From positions 1 through 50,501 of the forward strand of contig JAGUVT010000002.1 of NCBI GenBank assembly GCA_020062745.1: 50,501 nt of DNA, written 5' to 3'. The notes below the pieces were generated by a model. It did not search any database. It saw nothing but the letters and a program-made list of their open reading frames with translations, and was not told the DNA's origin. A program made the translations under genes and the position numbers. The DNA comes from Deltaproteobacteria bacterium. GTDB lineage: Bacteria; Bacillota; Desulfotomaculia; Desulfotomaculales; JAGUVT01. Each line of letters begins with the position of its first letter. Position 1 is the first letter of the stretch. Positions 1 to 8,100 of the stretch are shown here, in pieces.

Positions 1-192
1 CATCAAGCCGAGGGCAGACAGGGTCAGCCACGGCCAGGCAAAAAGGTACGCCTCAAAGTTAGCCGAGTTTACCGGCGGGAGAGGGTAGCCGTAACGAATC
101 AGGTATGCCAGAAGATACCCAACATTGATAACAAGGAGGTCAACCAGCACGAGGGTTGCTTTAAAGAGTAAAGCCTTACTTCCGGTCGGCAA
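1..192 (-). CDS. N-terminus of a polyprenyl-phosphate sugar transferase (partial)
   Basis: Only the first 64 codons are in the window; the gene continues past base 1. The TTG start at 192 follows GGAGGTG with a six-base spacer. The peptide opens with a short basic stretch, then a hydrophobic segment (about residues 12-32) ending in AYLIRYG, a second segment starting near residue 50. This resembles the multi-spanning N-terminal region of WbaP/FlaA1-type proteins that start polysaccharide repeat units on undecaprenyl phosphate or modify nucleotide sugars. The catalytic domain is not visible, so the split between sugar transferase and dehydratase is open. It would be a second protein of this type next to the short transferase at 5254-5934. 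Confidence 0.6.
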   Translation of the reverse strand, partial: MPTGSKALLFKATLVLVDLLVINVGYLLAYLIRYGYPLPPVNSANFEAYLFAWPWLTLSALGLM

Positions 193-245
193 AGTTTAAC
201 ACCTCCGCCCAGATCTGCACTTGTGTTATTTCGGCAGAAAAAAAG

Positions 246-290
246 TTTTTCCTGCTTAAACCTACTCCAGAAGGTAGTTTATAGCAGTCT
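246..290 (-). terminator. Hairpin between the E1-beta-like gene and the left partial gene
   Basis: On the minus strand CTGCT and AGCAG (288-284 and 257-253) enclose AAACTAC pairing with GTAG(G)TTT across an eight-base loop. A run of seven T follows after seven further bases. The T-run is not directly against the stem, so this could be a weak terminator or a leader hairpin for the gene starting at 192. Confidence 0.35.
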
Positions 291-328
291 GAAAAAATAA
301 TTTTTTTCTTTTTTCTAATCCTGAGAAT

Positions 329-1168
329 TTAATTTTTAGTTCCGGGTAACGCCTTTTTTGTTATATCCGTGCCTGTAAGCTTAACTGCATTAACGATATC
401 AGCATAGTCGGGGAAATATGCCCTTTCCAATAGTGTGCTTGACGGCGCCGGCGCGTCGGGCAAAGTCACGCACTGGACGGGGCACTTCAAAATATCAAAC
501 GCTCTTCTCGATACCGTGGCCGCCACATGTTCGGAAAAGCCGCAGCAAGGCCAGTCGGGATCCGCCACCACCAGTCTGCCGGTTTTCTTTACCGAACTCA
601 CAATAAGATCGATGTCCAACGGTTTCAGCGTCCTCGGGTCGATGACCTCCGCGCTGATTCCCTCGGATGAAAGTACATCAGCGGCCTCCATCGCCTCCCT
701 GACCAAATAGGAAACAGCCACTATTGTTACATCCGAACCCTCCTTACGCACCCGCCCCTTCCCCAAAGGCACTTCGAACATTTCATCCGGCACTTCTTCT
801 TCAAGCGTATACAGCCAGCGGTCGTCAATATACAAGACCGGGTTATCGTCACGGACGGCGGAAACCAGCAACCCCTTTGCGTCATAAGGAAACGCCGGGC
901 AAACAACCTTTAAACCCGGAATGTGAACATACATCGCAAACGGACTTTGTGAATGCTGAGCGGCCTGTTCATTGCCCCTGTTTACAATTCCCCTGATCGT
1001 TACCGGCACATTTACCCGACCGCCGAACATGTAGTACCAGTGGGCGCAATGGTTGATTATCTGATCCATGGCCAGGTACATGAAGTCCATCCTCGGGTGA
1101 AAAACAATGGGGCGCATACCCGCCATGGCCGCGCCGATAGCGGCGCCGGTTACGCCAGCCTTAAACAC
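329..1168 (-). CDS. 5'-truncated E1-beta-like (2-oxo acid dehydrogenase / transketolase C-terminal) protein
   Basis: The 279 residues match the PdhB-type beta subunit of thiamine-diphosphate 2-oxo acid dehydrogenases: AAIGAAMAGMRP, the FMYLAMDQIINH helix, YDAKGLL, then a transketolase C-terminal domain (about 150-270). A usual E1-beta is about 325 residues. Here roughly the first 55-60 are missing, and the position of the Glu that activates the cofactor is Lys (FKAGVTG). A GTG start with GAGGT five bases upstream overlaps the stop of the preceding gene, so it may be translated, but a normal activity is doubtful. Base composition rises sharply relative to the transketolase genes next to it, so 1165-1172 looks like a recombination joint. 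No E1-alpha is present. Confidence 0.7.
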   Translation of the reverse strand: MFKAGVTGAAIGAAMAGMRPIVFHPRMDFMYLAMDQIINHCAHWYYMFGGRVNVPVTIRGIVNRGNEQAAQHSQSPFAMYVHIPGLKVVCPAFPYDAKGLLVSAVRDDNPVLYIDDRWLYTLEEEVPDEMFEVPLGKGRVRKEGSDVTIVAVSYLVREAMEAADVLSSEGISAEVIDPRTLKPLDIDLIVSSVKKTGRLVVADPDWPCCGFSEHVAATVSRRAFDILKCPVQCVTLPDAPAPSSTLLERAYFPDYADIVNAVKLTGTDITKKALPGTKN

Positions 1169-1171
1169 TAT

Positions 1172-2092
1172 TTACCTCAAAATATCATTCACTGCTTTAA
1201 CAATTGAATCGACATCTAAACCATACATACGCCTAAGATAATCTTGATCGCCAACAATACTAGAAAAGCAATCTTGCAAACCAATCATTTTTAATCGTGC
1301 TTTCGGTTGGGGCATCTGCGCTAAAATCTCAGCGACAGCACCACCCAACCCACCAATGACGCTATGCTCCTCAATAGTCACTATCAATCTGGTCCTTACT
1401 GCAACTCGCTCTATCATTTCACGATCAATGGGTTTCAGGGTGTGCATGCTATAAAGTCCGACACTTAAACCAATTGAACTCAACTTCTTTCTAGCTTCAA
1501 ACGCATTCTTTAAGATTCCACCTGTAGAAATTAAAACAACATCAACACCATCAAAAAGCTTAATCGCCTTACCTATCTTAAAATCAATATCTCCCTCGTG
1601 AACTTTTGGTTCCCCTCCACGACCAAGGCGCAGATAACAGGTGCCCGGAACTTCATAAATAGCACGAGTAGCGGCGGCAGTTTCTGTGGTATCGCCAGGG
1701 GCAATTACTGTAATATCGGGTAAAGCTCTCATTATGGCTAAATCTTCAGTCGCATGGTGGCTAACACCAAGCGAACCATAACAAAATCCACCACCAATGG
1801 CCACAATTTTTATGTTAGCTTGATGGTAACATGCATCATTCCTAATTTGTTCTAAACAACGCAACGTTGGAAAATTGGCGATGGAGTAAGTGTACACAAC
1901 TTTACCTTCAAGTGACATGCCGACTGCTAACCCGGTCATATTCTGTTCAGCAACCCCTGCGTTCAAAAATTGTTCAGGAAATTCCTTGGCAAAACGTGTC
2001 AGCACCCCAAAGCCAAGATCACCCGTTACAAGAATAACATTCCTGTCTTCCATAGCTATTTCAGTTAACGTCCGGACAAACTCATCTCTCAT
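1172..2092 (-). CDS. Transketolase, C-terminal (pyrimidine-binding) subunit
   Basis: About 306 residues forming the C-terminal half of a split transketolase: the pyrimidine-binding domain with the catalytic Glu in GVAEQNMTG, the GVSHHATED segment, then a transketolase C-terminal domain (about 190-300). With the gene upstream it should move a two-carbon ketol unit between sugar phosphates using thiamine diphosphate. Two starts are possible: TTG at 2098 or ATG at 2092. ATG at 2092 is eight bases from GGGAG and is preferred. It overlaps the upstream partner by 11 bases. Placement among polysaccharide genes suggests supply of an unusual sugar precursor instead of central metabolism (inference). 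AT-richer than the flanking genes. Confidence 0.85.
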   Translation of the reverse strand: MRDEFVRTLTEIAMEDRNVILVTGDLGFGVLTRFAKEFPEQFLNAGVAEQNMTGLAVGMSLEGKVVYTYSIANFPTLRCLEQIRNDACYHQANIKIVAIGGGFCYGSLGVSHHATEDLAIMRALPDITVIAPGDTTETAAATRAIYEVPGTCYLRLGRGGEPKVHEGDIDFKIGKAIKLFDGVDVVLISTGGILKNAFEARKKLSSIGLSVGLYSMHTLKPIDREMIERVAVRTRLIVTIEEHSVIGGLGGAVAEILAQMPQPKARLKMIGLQDCFSSIVGDQDYLRRMYGLDVDSIVKAVNDILR

Positions 2093-2900
2093 CTGCAAAT
2101 CTCCCTAATTCTTCCAAGGCCATCTCGTATTCTTCTCCCTGGGGGCTTCGATAATGCCATAGAACCGAATTTTCCATAAAAGAAACGCCTTTACCTTTTA
2201 CTGTATGAGCAACCACGCATAACGGTCTTTCACCATTAGAGGGATCAAGATTTAACACCTCACCCAACGCTTCATGCTCATGTCCATCAACCTCAATCAC
2301 ATCCCAACCAAAGGATTTCCACTTCGCGGAAAATGGCTCCAGACGGAGAGTCTCTTCAACTGTGGCAAGGCTTTGTAACTTGTTGTAATCAACGATTGCA
2401 ATCAAATTAGACAGTTTATGGTGTGAAGCAAATAAAGCAGCTTCCCAATTTGATCCCTCGTCGCATTCGCCATCGCCAACTAAAACATAAACACGATACC
2501 TTTTAGAATCAAGCTTTGCAGCAAATGCCATACCTACAGCCACGGGGAGTCCATGCCCTAATGAACCTGTTGAAAGTTCTACGCCGGGGATACCCCTATG
2601 CGAGACATGTCCAGATAGTCTGCTACCATTTGCATAATGCGTTTCGAGCTCATCAACAGAGAAATACCCTGTTTCCGCGAGAGCTGCATAAATCCCCGCC
2701 CCTGCATGCCCTTTACTAAGTATGAAACGGTCTCGTTCCGGCCACTTTGGTTCACTTGGAAGTTTATTCAATACCTGCCCGTACAATACAGCAATTATAT
2801 CGGCCATAGAAAGTACGGCAGCCACATGAGAACTTTTCCCTAAATGTGTCATCCGCACTGCGTGTCTACGAATTCTTAGTGCTAAATCATGAGTGTTCAT
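2082..2900 (-). CDS. Transketolase, N-terminal (diphosphate-binding) subunit
   Basis: About 272 residues with the thiamine-diphosphate motif: GDG (GDGECDEGSNWEA) and the closing Asn in VDYNKLQ about 25 residues later. KGHAGAGIYAAL and STGSLGHGLPVAVG are typical of the N-terminal half of split transketolases. ATG at 2900 lies eight bases after GGAG; the GTG two codons earlier would be only two bases from it. The start overlaps the end of the aminotransferase gene, and its own end overlaps the C-terminal subunit, so the three are likely translated in series. Lower GC than the upstream aminotransferase, as for its partner. Confidence 0.87.
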   Translation of the reverse strand: MNTHDLALRIRRHAVRMTHLGKSSHVAAVLSMADIIAVLYGQVLNKLPSEPKWPERDRFILSKGHAGAGIYAALAETGYFSVDELETHYANGSRLSGHVSHRGIPGVELSTGSLGHGLPVAVGMAFAAKLDSKRYRVYVLVGDGECDEGSNWEAALFASHHKLSNLIAIVDYNKLQSLATVEETLRLEPFSAKWKSFGWDVIEVDGHEHEALGEVLNLDPSNGERPLCVVAHTVKGKGVSFMENSVLWHYRSPQGEEYEMALEELGRFADER

Positions 2901-4087
2901 AGACACTGCTCCCTTGTAAATTCGGAAAGTTTATTAAGAGCTTCCTCAACCGCATACAAGGTTTCCCATTTTTTGCAGAAACAAAACCTGACCTGCGTCC
3001 TTCCTTTACCAGGATCGGAATAGAAAGACGATCCCGGCACCGTTGCCACACCGGTTACTTCAATTAGTTTGCGGCTGAAAGAAAAGTCATCGTCAACACC
3101 CAGCTTTCTCATTAACCCGCTTATGCCGGCAATGATATAGTACGCGCCTTGAGGCATCGAACATTGAAAACCAACTTTTTGGAGCAGGTCAAAAAGGAAC
3201 TTTCTTGCTTCGGCATAATGAGCCTGCAGACCAACGTAGTATTCGTCAGGAAACGACAGGGCGGCAGCGGCCGCGTGCTGAAAAGGAGTGGGCGCCCCCA
3301 CGGTCAGAAAATCATGCACCTTGCGAATCCGCCGGGTGATGAACTCATTTGCAATAGCCCAGCCCACCCGCCAACCCGTAACCGAGTAGGTTTTTGAGAT
3401 TGAATTGATGGTAACGGTCCGCACTTCCATGCCGGGTATCGTCGCCATTGATATATGCCGCGCGCCGTCGTACAGTATGTGTTCGTAAATCTCGTCCGTA
3501 ACCGCATAAGCATCCCACTTAACACATAACGCGGCTATTTCCTCCAGTTCCGCCCGCGAAAAAACCTTCCCGGTCGGGTTGTTCGGCGTATTGATAACTA
3601 TCGCCTTTGTCTTTTCATTAAACGCGCCGGCCAGCTCCTCAGAAGAAAACGACCAGTCAGGAGCGTACAACGTCACATAGCGCGGCGTCGCGCCGGAGAG
3701 AATACCGTCCGGACCATAGTTTTCGTAGAACGGCTCAAACACGATGATCTCGTCACCGGGATTGATGATTGCCTTGAGGGTGGCGATCATCGCCTCGGTG
3801 GCGCCGCATGTAACCGTAATATCTGTTTCCGGGCTGCATTTAATCCCGTTATAGTTCCACACTTTCTTGCTTATGGCCTCGCGCAGCTCCGGTTCCCCGT
3901 ACGTGACCGGGTACTGGTTCCATTCACCATCAATCGCCGCAATGGCAGCCTCCTTGATGGCCTTTGGGCTTTCGAAATCGGGAAATCCCTGGGAAAGATT
4001 GTACCCCCCCACAGCATCGCATATCCTTGTCATTTCGCGGATCACAGACTCCGAAAATGTTTCCGTTATCCTGGACAGTTCTTTCAT
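2897..4087 (-). CDS. Class I/II pyridoxal-phosphate aminotransferase (AspC-like)
   Basis: About 396 residues of fold-type I aminotransferase. NLSQGFPDF lies near the N-terminus, NNPTGK in the middle, the pyridoxal-phosphate lysine in SISKTYSVTGWRVGW (about residue 235), and the carboxylate-binding Arg in the TQVRFCF segment near the end. It transfers an amino group between an amino acid and a keto acid; the exact substrate cannot be read from the sequence. A TTG at 4108 also opens the frame but sits on the GGAGG itself; ATG at 4087 with AAGGA just upstream is a better start. It lies eight bases or so after the DegT gene and overlaps the transketolase gene, so it belongs to the same transcript. 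Confidence 0.85.
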   Translation of the reverse strand: MKELSRITETFSESVIREMTRICDAVGGYNLSQGFPDFESPKAIKEAAIAAIDGEWNQYPVTYGEPELREAISKKVWNYNGIKCSPETDITVTCGATEAMIATLKAIINPGDEIIVFEPFYENYGPDGILSGATPRYVTLYAPDWSFSSEELAGAFNEKTKAIVINTPNNPTGKVFSRAELEEIAALCVKWDAYAVTDEIYEHILYDGARHISMATIPGMEVRTVTINSISKTYSVTGWRVGWAIANEFITRRIRKVHDFLTVGAPTPFQHAAAAALSFPDEYYVGLQAHYAEARKFLFDLLQKVGFQCSMPQGAYYIIAGISGLMRKLGVDDDFSFSRKLIEVTGVATVPGSSFYSDPGKGRTQVRFCFCKKWETLYAVEEALNKLSEFTREQCL

Positions 4088-4116
4088 TTGTTCCTTGTAT
4101 TCCTCCAAAATATAAA

Positions 4117-5223
4117 TTAAAGTCCGTAGAAAGCCCTTACGACCGTGATCACATATTCTATTTCTTCATCGCTTATCTCAACATTCATCGGCAGTGAACA
4201 AACCTCGCGGCTGAGCGCCTCCGTCTCCGGGAACCCGCGATCCGCCAGTTTAAGGGCTTCGTGCTTATAATAGGGCTTGCGGAACTGGGTAAGGACTTCC
4301 ACGCCGTTCTTTTTCAGATACTCGGAGAAGTCATTGCCCTGTTTGGACCGCACCGTGTAATTCTGGTAGACGTGGTCGAATCCCGGTTTATCATAATGGG
4401 GAAGCAGCAGGTCGGGAATACCGGAAAGAGACTGCCGGTATCGCTCCGCAATCTGCTTTCTCCTGACAATCCACGCCGGGAGATGGCGCAGTTTCACATC
4501 CAGGAACGCAGCCTGCAGGTTGTCCAGCAAACAGGTAAAGCCGTGACCGTGGTATTCTCCGGTTTCGCGTTCCTCGCCGTTGTACCTCATGCGTGTTGCA
4601 AACAACGCCACGTCCGGATCGTCGGTGGTTATCGCTCCTCCGTCGCCGTATCCGCCCAGGATCTTAAAAGGATAGAAGCTCCAGCAACCCGTCAGCCCCC
4701 AGGACCCCGCCATTTCACCGTTAATACTCGATCCCAGGCTCTGGCAGGTGTCTTCGATGACCACCAGGTCGTGCTTTTCCGCAATCTTCATAATCCGTGG
4801 CATGTCCGCCATGTAACCGCTCAGGTGGACGGGAATGATCGCCCTCGTTCTCTCCGAAAGGGCTTCTTCAATCTTATCCACGTCTATGTTGAAGTCCTTT
4901 GTCACGTCAACCAGAACCGGCGCGGCGCCGGCATTCACCACTGCGGAACACGTTGCCACAAAAGTATGGGCAGGGACAATAACCTCGTCCCCCGGTCCTA
5001 TTCCTGCAGCCCGCAAAGACATATGGAGCGCGTCATAGCCGCTGTTCAGGCCCACCGCATATTTGGTTCCCACGAATTTAGCCAGGTTTTCTTCAAAGGA
5101 TTTCAACTGACCGCGGTCGATCAAGTCACCTTTGGATATCACTTCAAAATAGGCCCGGTCGATCTCATCCTTGATCATTTCATAATTCTTGGCCGGGTTG
5201 ACAAAACGCACCTTATAGCTCAT
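4117..5223 (-). CDS. DegT/DnrJ/EryC1/StrS-family sugar aminotransferase
   Basis: The 368 residues match nucleotide-sugar aminotransferases, which add an amino group to a keto sugar with pyridoxal phosphate. Visible marks are VGLNSGYDALHMSL, GDEVIVPAHTFVAT, the cofactor-stacking EDTCQSLGS where many relatives have EDAAQ, and the Schiff-base lysine in FYPFKILGGYGDGG (about residue 190). The keto sugar would plausibly come from the CapD-like dehydratase at 16560-18392 (inference). AAGGG lies eleven bases before the ATG. The gene sits between the initiating transferase and the class I aminotransferase on one transcript. A long open frame on the opposite strand is a composition shadow. Confidence 0.9.
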   Translation of the reverse strand: MSYKVRFVNPAKNYEMIKDEIDRAYFEVISKGDLIDRGQLKSFEENLAKFVGTKYAVGLNSGYDALHMSLRAAGIGPGDEVIVPAHTFVATCSAVVNAGAAPVLVDVTKDFNIDVDKIEEALSERTRAIIPVHLSGYMADMPRIMKIAEKHDLVVIEDTCQSLGSSINGEMAGSWGLTGCWSFYPFKILGGYGDGGAITTDDPDVALFATRMRYNGEERETGEYHGHGFTCLLDNLQAAFLDVKLRHLPAWIVRRKQIAERYRQSLSGIPDLLLPHYDKPGFDHVYQNYTVRSKQGNDFSEYLKKNGVEVLTQFRKPYYKHEALKLADRGFPETEALSREVCSLPMNVEISDEEIEYVITVVRAFYGL

Positions 5224-5253
5224 TATCGTTTTTTCCCTTCTTTATTTAATCAA

Positions 5254-5934
5254 TCATAACCCGTATTTGTCAGCCATACCGGATTGCGATATGTATGAAG
5301 GCCCTGGAACTCCGACCGGCCCGCCGCCCATGCGGGTTGATAAAATCGTGAGCAGGGTTGCGCATATAATCTTGATATCAATCCACAGGTTCCGCTCCCT
5401 CACATATTTGAGTTGAAGGCGCAATTTTTCAGGGCGAATCAGCCTGGCATAAGCCTCATCGGCATCCTCAATCCCGGACGCTTCTATGATTTCCCCCTCG
5501 TTGTGAAACTTGATAGAGGCCCAGTCCGTGATGCCGGGGCGCAGGGTCAGAATTGCCTTTTCCTCCTCCGTGTACAGGTCCACAAACTTTTGCACTTCCG
5601 GCCGGGGGCCGACAATGCCCATGTCCCCGATAAGCACGTTAATCAACTGGGAAAATTCATCCAGCTTAAACTTGCGGATAAAGCGCCCGCACCTGGTAAC
5701 GCGCATGTCCGAGGCGCCTGTTGACGACGCCCCCAACCGCTCGGCATCCTGTACCATGCTGCGGAACTTGAAAATTTTAAATGGCTTGCCATAACGCCCT
5801 ACCCTGACACCCCGGTAAAAAACCGGGCCTTTCGACTCCAGCTTTATTAAAATTGCCATCAGAAGAAACAAAGGGCTCAAAACAGTCAAGCCAAGAAAAG
5901 CAAAAACAGCATCAAACACACGTTTCACCATCAT
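5254..5934 (-). CDS. Initiating sugar transferase (undecaprenyl-phosphate sugar-1-phosphate transferase)
   Basis: The 226 residues form the short, single-domain type of bacterial sugar transferase. A hydrophobic N-terminal helix (residues 8-30) is followed by KIFKFRSM, LDEFSQLINVLIGDM and VGPRPE, the catalytic signature of the family. It loads the first sugar phosphate onto undecaprenyl phosphate at the inner face of the membrane, starting each repeat unit. GGAGG is seven bases before the first of two adjacent ATG codons. No N-terminal four-helix module is present, in contrast with the partial gene at base 192. Part of the polysaccharide transcript. Confidence 0.9.
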   Translation of the reverse strand: MMVKRVFDAVFAFLGLTVLSPLFLLMAILIKLESKGPVFYRGVRVGRYGKPFKIFKFRSMVQDAERLGASSTGASDMRVTRCGRFIRKFKLDEFSQLINVLIGDMGIVGPRPEVQKFVDLYTEEEKAILTLRPGITDWASIKFHNEGEIIEASGIEDADEAYARLIRPEKLRLQLKYVRERNLWIDIKIICATLLTILSTRMGGGPVGVPGPSYISQSGMADKYGL

Positions 5935-5979
5935 AACAAAGCCTCCCTCAGGCGATGCAATAAAAAAGACACTCTTCGA

Positions 5980-6792
5980 TTAACTTTTCTGCAAGGCGGC
6001 GACACAATATATTACCTTGTGTTTTCTATCCGGCTCCGAGGAAGATAATTCGGACGGCTCTATGTACGGCGCCATGCCCTCTTCTATTTCAGCAGGCATT
6101 TTGACCAACCGTCCGAAAACAAGCCTTTTAAAAAACTTTTTTCCATCCATTGACTTGGGCATCAAACCGGATTTCACCGCAAATTTCTTTATCGGGCGAA
6201 AGATTTTTTGACGCCATGACAAATCGTCAACAGGCGTGTTCCCGAAAAATTGCACCGTAAACCCATGTCTCTCAAACAAGTCCTTCAGCTCAATAACGCC
6301 ATAGTATTTGTAACTATGCGGGCTCGGATTAAAATCGTATAAATCCTTATTGGCTGTCACAACCAATACCCTGCCGCCGTTTCTTAAAACACGCCGGCAC
6401 TCGTTGACAAACCTTTCTGCCGAAGGCAGGTAATAGATAGCTTCAAAAATAATAATGACATCCATTGAATTATCAGCATGGGGCATGTCTTGCGCATCAA
6501 ATTGTCTCAACGAAATCCTATCGCCATAATACGCCCGGGCAACTTTTAAAATTTCTTCCGAACAATCGCCTGCGCTAAGGCTTTCGGCCAGTTTTGAAAG
6601 ATACCCCAAACCTTGCCCCGTACCACAAGCAACTTCTAAAACATCTTTACCGGCGCAATACTTGCCCGCCCAATAATATCGGTTACAGAGCCTGTCCACC
6701 TGCTCCTGAGAAACTTCATCACCTGACAATTCAGTTACTGCCAAGTAGTCAACCAATCTAACCACACCTTTACCGGTTTCGATAATTTTCAC
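5980..6792 (-). CDS. Class I SAM-dependent methyltransferase
   Basis: 270 residues with the SAM-binding loop VLEVACGTGQG (about residue 50), an acidic post-loop segment and the ECRRVLRNGGRVLVVT segment typical of UbiE/Methyltransf_11 proteins. It probably methylates a sugar of the polysaccharide or a lipid-linked intermediate; the acceptor is not identifiable. The GTG start lies inside the end of the upstream glycosyltransferase gene (23-base overlap), so translation is likely coupled; the ribosome site is weak. The second half, with basic segments, does not match anything I recognise. Confidence 0.8.
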   Translation of the reverse strand: MKIIETGKGVVRLVDYLAVTELSGDEVSQEQVDRLCNRYYWAGKYCAGKDVLEVACGTGQGLGYLSKLAESLSAGDCSEEILKVARAYYGDRISLRQFDAQDMPHADNSMDVIIIFEAIYYLPSAERFVNECRRVLRNGGRVLVVTANKDLYDFNPSPHSYKYYGVIELKDLFERHGFTVQFFGNTPVDDLSWRQKIFRPIKKFAVKSGLMPKSMDGKKFFKRLVFGRLVKMPAEIEEGMAPYIEPSELSSSEPDRKHKVIYCVAALQKS

Positions 6793-8035
6793 ATACTAAT
6801 TCCAAATGACTAATCATATTATTGTAAACTTTTTCAGCGATAAATTTTTCTTTATATAAAGCATGGGCATTTTCCGATATTTTTCTGAGTCGCTCGGGGT
6901 GATCGTATAAATTAACCAAAATAGATACTAAGTCATCAGAATTACCATTAGCATAGGTCACCCCACAGTCATAAGTAAATAATAAATCTCTCAAAACGCC
7001 ATTTAAACTTGAAACAACAGGTAAGCCGGCAGAAAGATACTCAAGTGGTTTATTTGGCAAATTCATAGTAAAATTTTGAACGCTTAAATAAGGAGCCAGC
7101 CCCACCGAGGCAATTCTCATCAGAGTCCATATTTCCGCCGCGCCAACCCAACCGGGGAAAACAACATTATCACAGTCTATTGCTAGATTTTTGTAATAAG
7201 CAAAATTATCACCGCTCCCACACAATATAAAACGGAAAGAACGATTTTGTTTTTTTAATTTACGAGCAGCTTCTATGATAGTTCCCAATTCAAATTGGCG
7301 ACCCATGGCGCCAAAAAAACAAGCAATAAACTCACTGTTATCTTTTCTTATCCCATGCTTCTCCCAAAACTTTTCCGCCTCCATGACATCTTTTTGATCA
7401 GGGGGCACTTCACAGTAACCCATTGAAAACTCCCGGTCTAAATCTGAACGCGCCCGGTTCGCATAATTTACGCCCCAATCAACAAAAGCCGGGGTAATAC
7501 CGGTAATCGCAGCAGCACCGGCACACGCTGCGCCGGCGGTCTTAAACATGGGCCTCAAGATCCATTTTACCAACCAACGCCCCCATGCAGGAACCATCTC
7601 CAGGAATATGTCCGGCCACAAGTCACGCACGTCGAGAACGACGGGGACACCTTTTTTCTTCCCATACTCCGTTGCAACCAAACTCAATTCTAATGTCGGC
7701 AGAGAGCATAAAATGATGTCGGGCTTCTGCTCTTGTTCTGCCATAATTGCAAATTTACGTGCTATTCCATAGTGATTTATAATACGGCGAAGCGAAACAT
7801 TTTTCTTGTATTCTACCGAATGCAACAAATTAATCCGAAAACGATTATTTATATCGATCGAAGTGTCAATATCAAACCTTTGTTTCTTCCTGGTATGATC
7901 AAAAGTGGAAGACCACCAAACTACTTCATGACCTTTTGCCACCAATAAGTTTGCCAATATACCTGTGCGAAGAAGCCTGTCACCGGCCTCATCTATCGGC
8001 AGCGGTTCTCCTACAGTAATCAACCAAACGCGCAT
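6770..8035 (-). CDS. Glycosyltransferase family 4, WbuB-like
   Basis: 421 residues with the GT-B architecture. The N-terminus (MRVWLITVGEPLPIDEAGDR, then LLRTGILANLL) is very close to the WbuB-type transferases that add an amino sugar in O-antigen and capsule pathways. The C-terminal half carries FFGAMGRQFE, the FILCGSGDN loop and NLPNKPLEYLSAGLPVV, which binds the nucleotide-sugar donor. GAGGTG precedes the ATG. Overlaps the methyltransferase that follows. The region is clearly AT-rich compared with the dehydrogenase gene upstream, which hints at separate origin. The linkage formed cannot be read from sequence. Confidence 0.88.
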   Translation of the reverse strand: MRVWLITVGEPLPIDEAGDRLLRTGILANLLVAKGHEVVWWSSTFDHTRKKQRFDIDTSIDINNRFRINLLHSVEYKKNVSLRRIINHYGIARKFAIMAEQEQKPDIILCSLPTLELSLVATEYGKKKGVPVVLDVRDLWPDIFLEMVPAWGRWLVKWILRPMFKTAGAACAGAAAITGITPAFVDWGVNYANRARSDLDREFSMGYCEVPPDQKDVMEAEKFWEKHGIRKDNSEFIACFFGAMGRQFELGTIIEAARKLKKQNRSFRFILCGSGDNFAYYKNLAIDCDNVVFPGWVGAAEIWTLMRIASVGLAPYLSVQNFTMNLPNKPLEYLSAGLPVVSSLNGVLRDLLFTYDCGVTYANGNSDDLVSILVNLYDHPERLRKISENAHALYKEKFIAEKVYNNMISHLELVCENYRNR

Positions 8036-8100
8036 GGCGCACCTCTTACAATATTTTCGCCGGACCTATAACTCCAAAAGGATATATAGAGCATATTAAG

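Noticed and set aside
4261-5259. 332-codon open frame on the plus strand
   Set aside because: It mirrors the DegT aminotransferase gene, which has clear catalytic motifs. No independent start signal.
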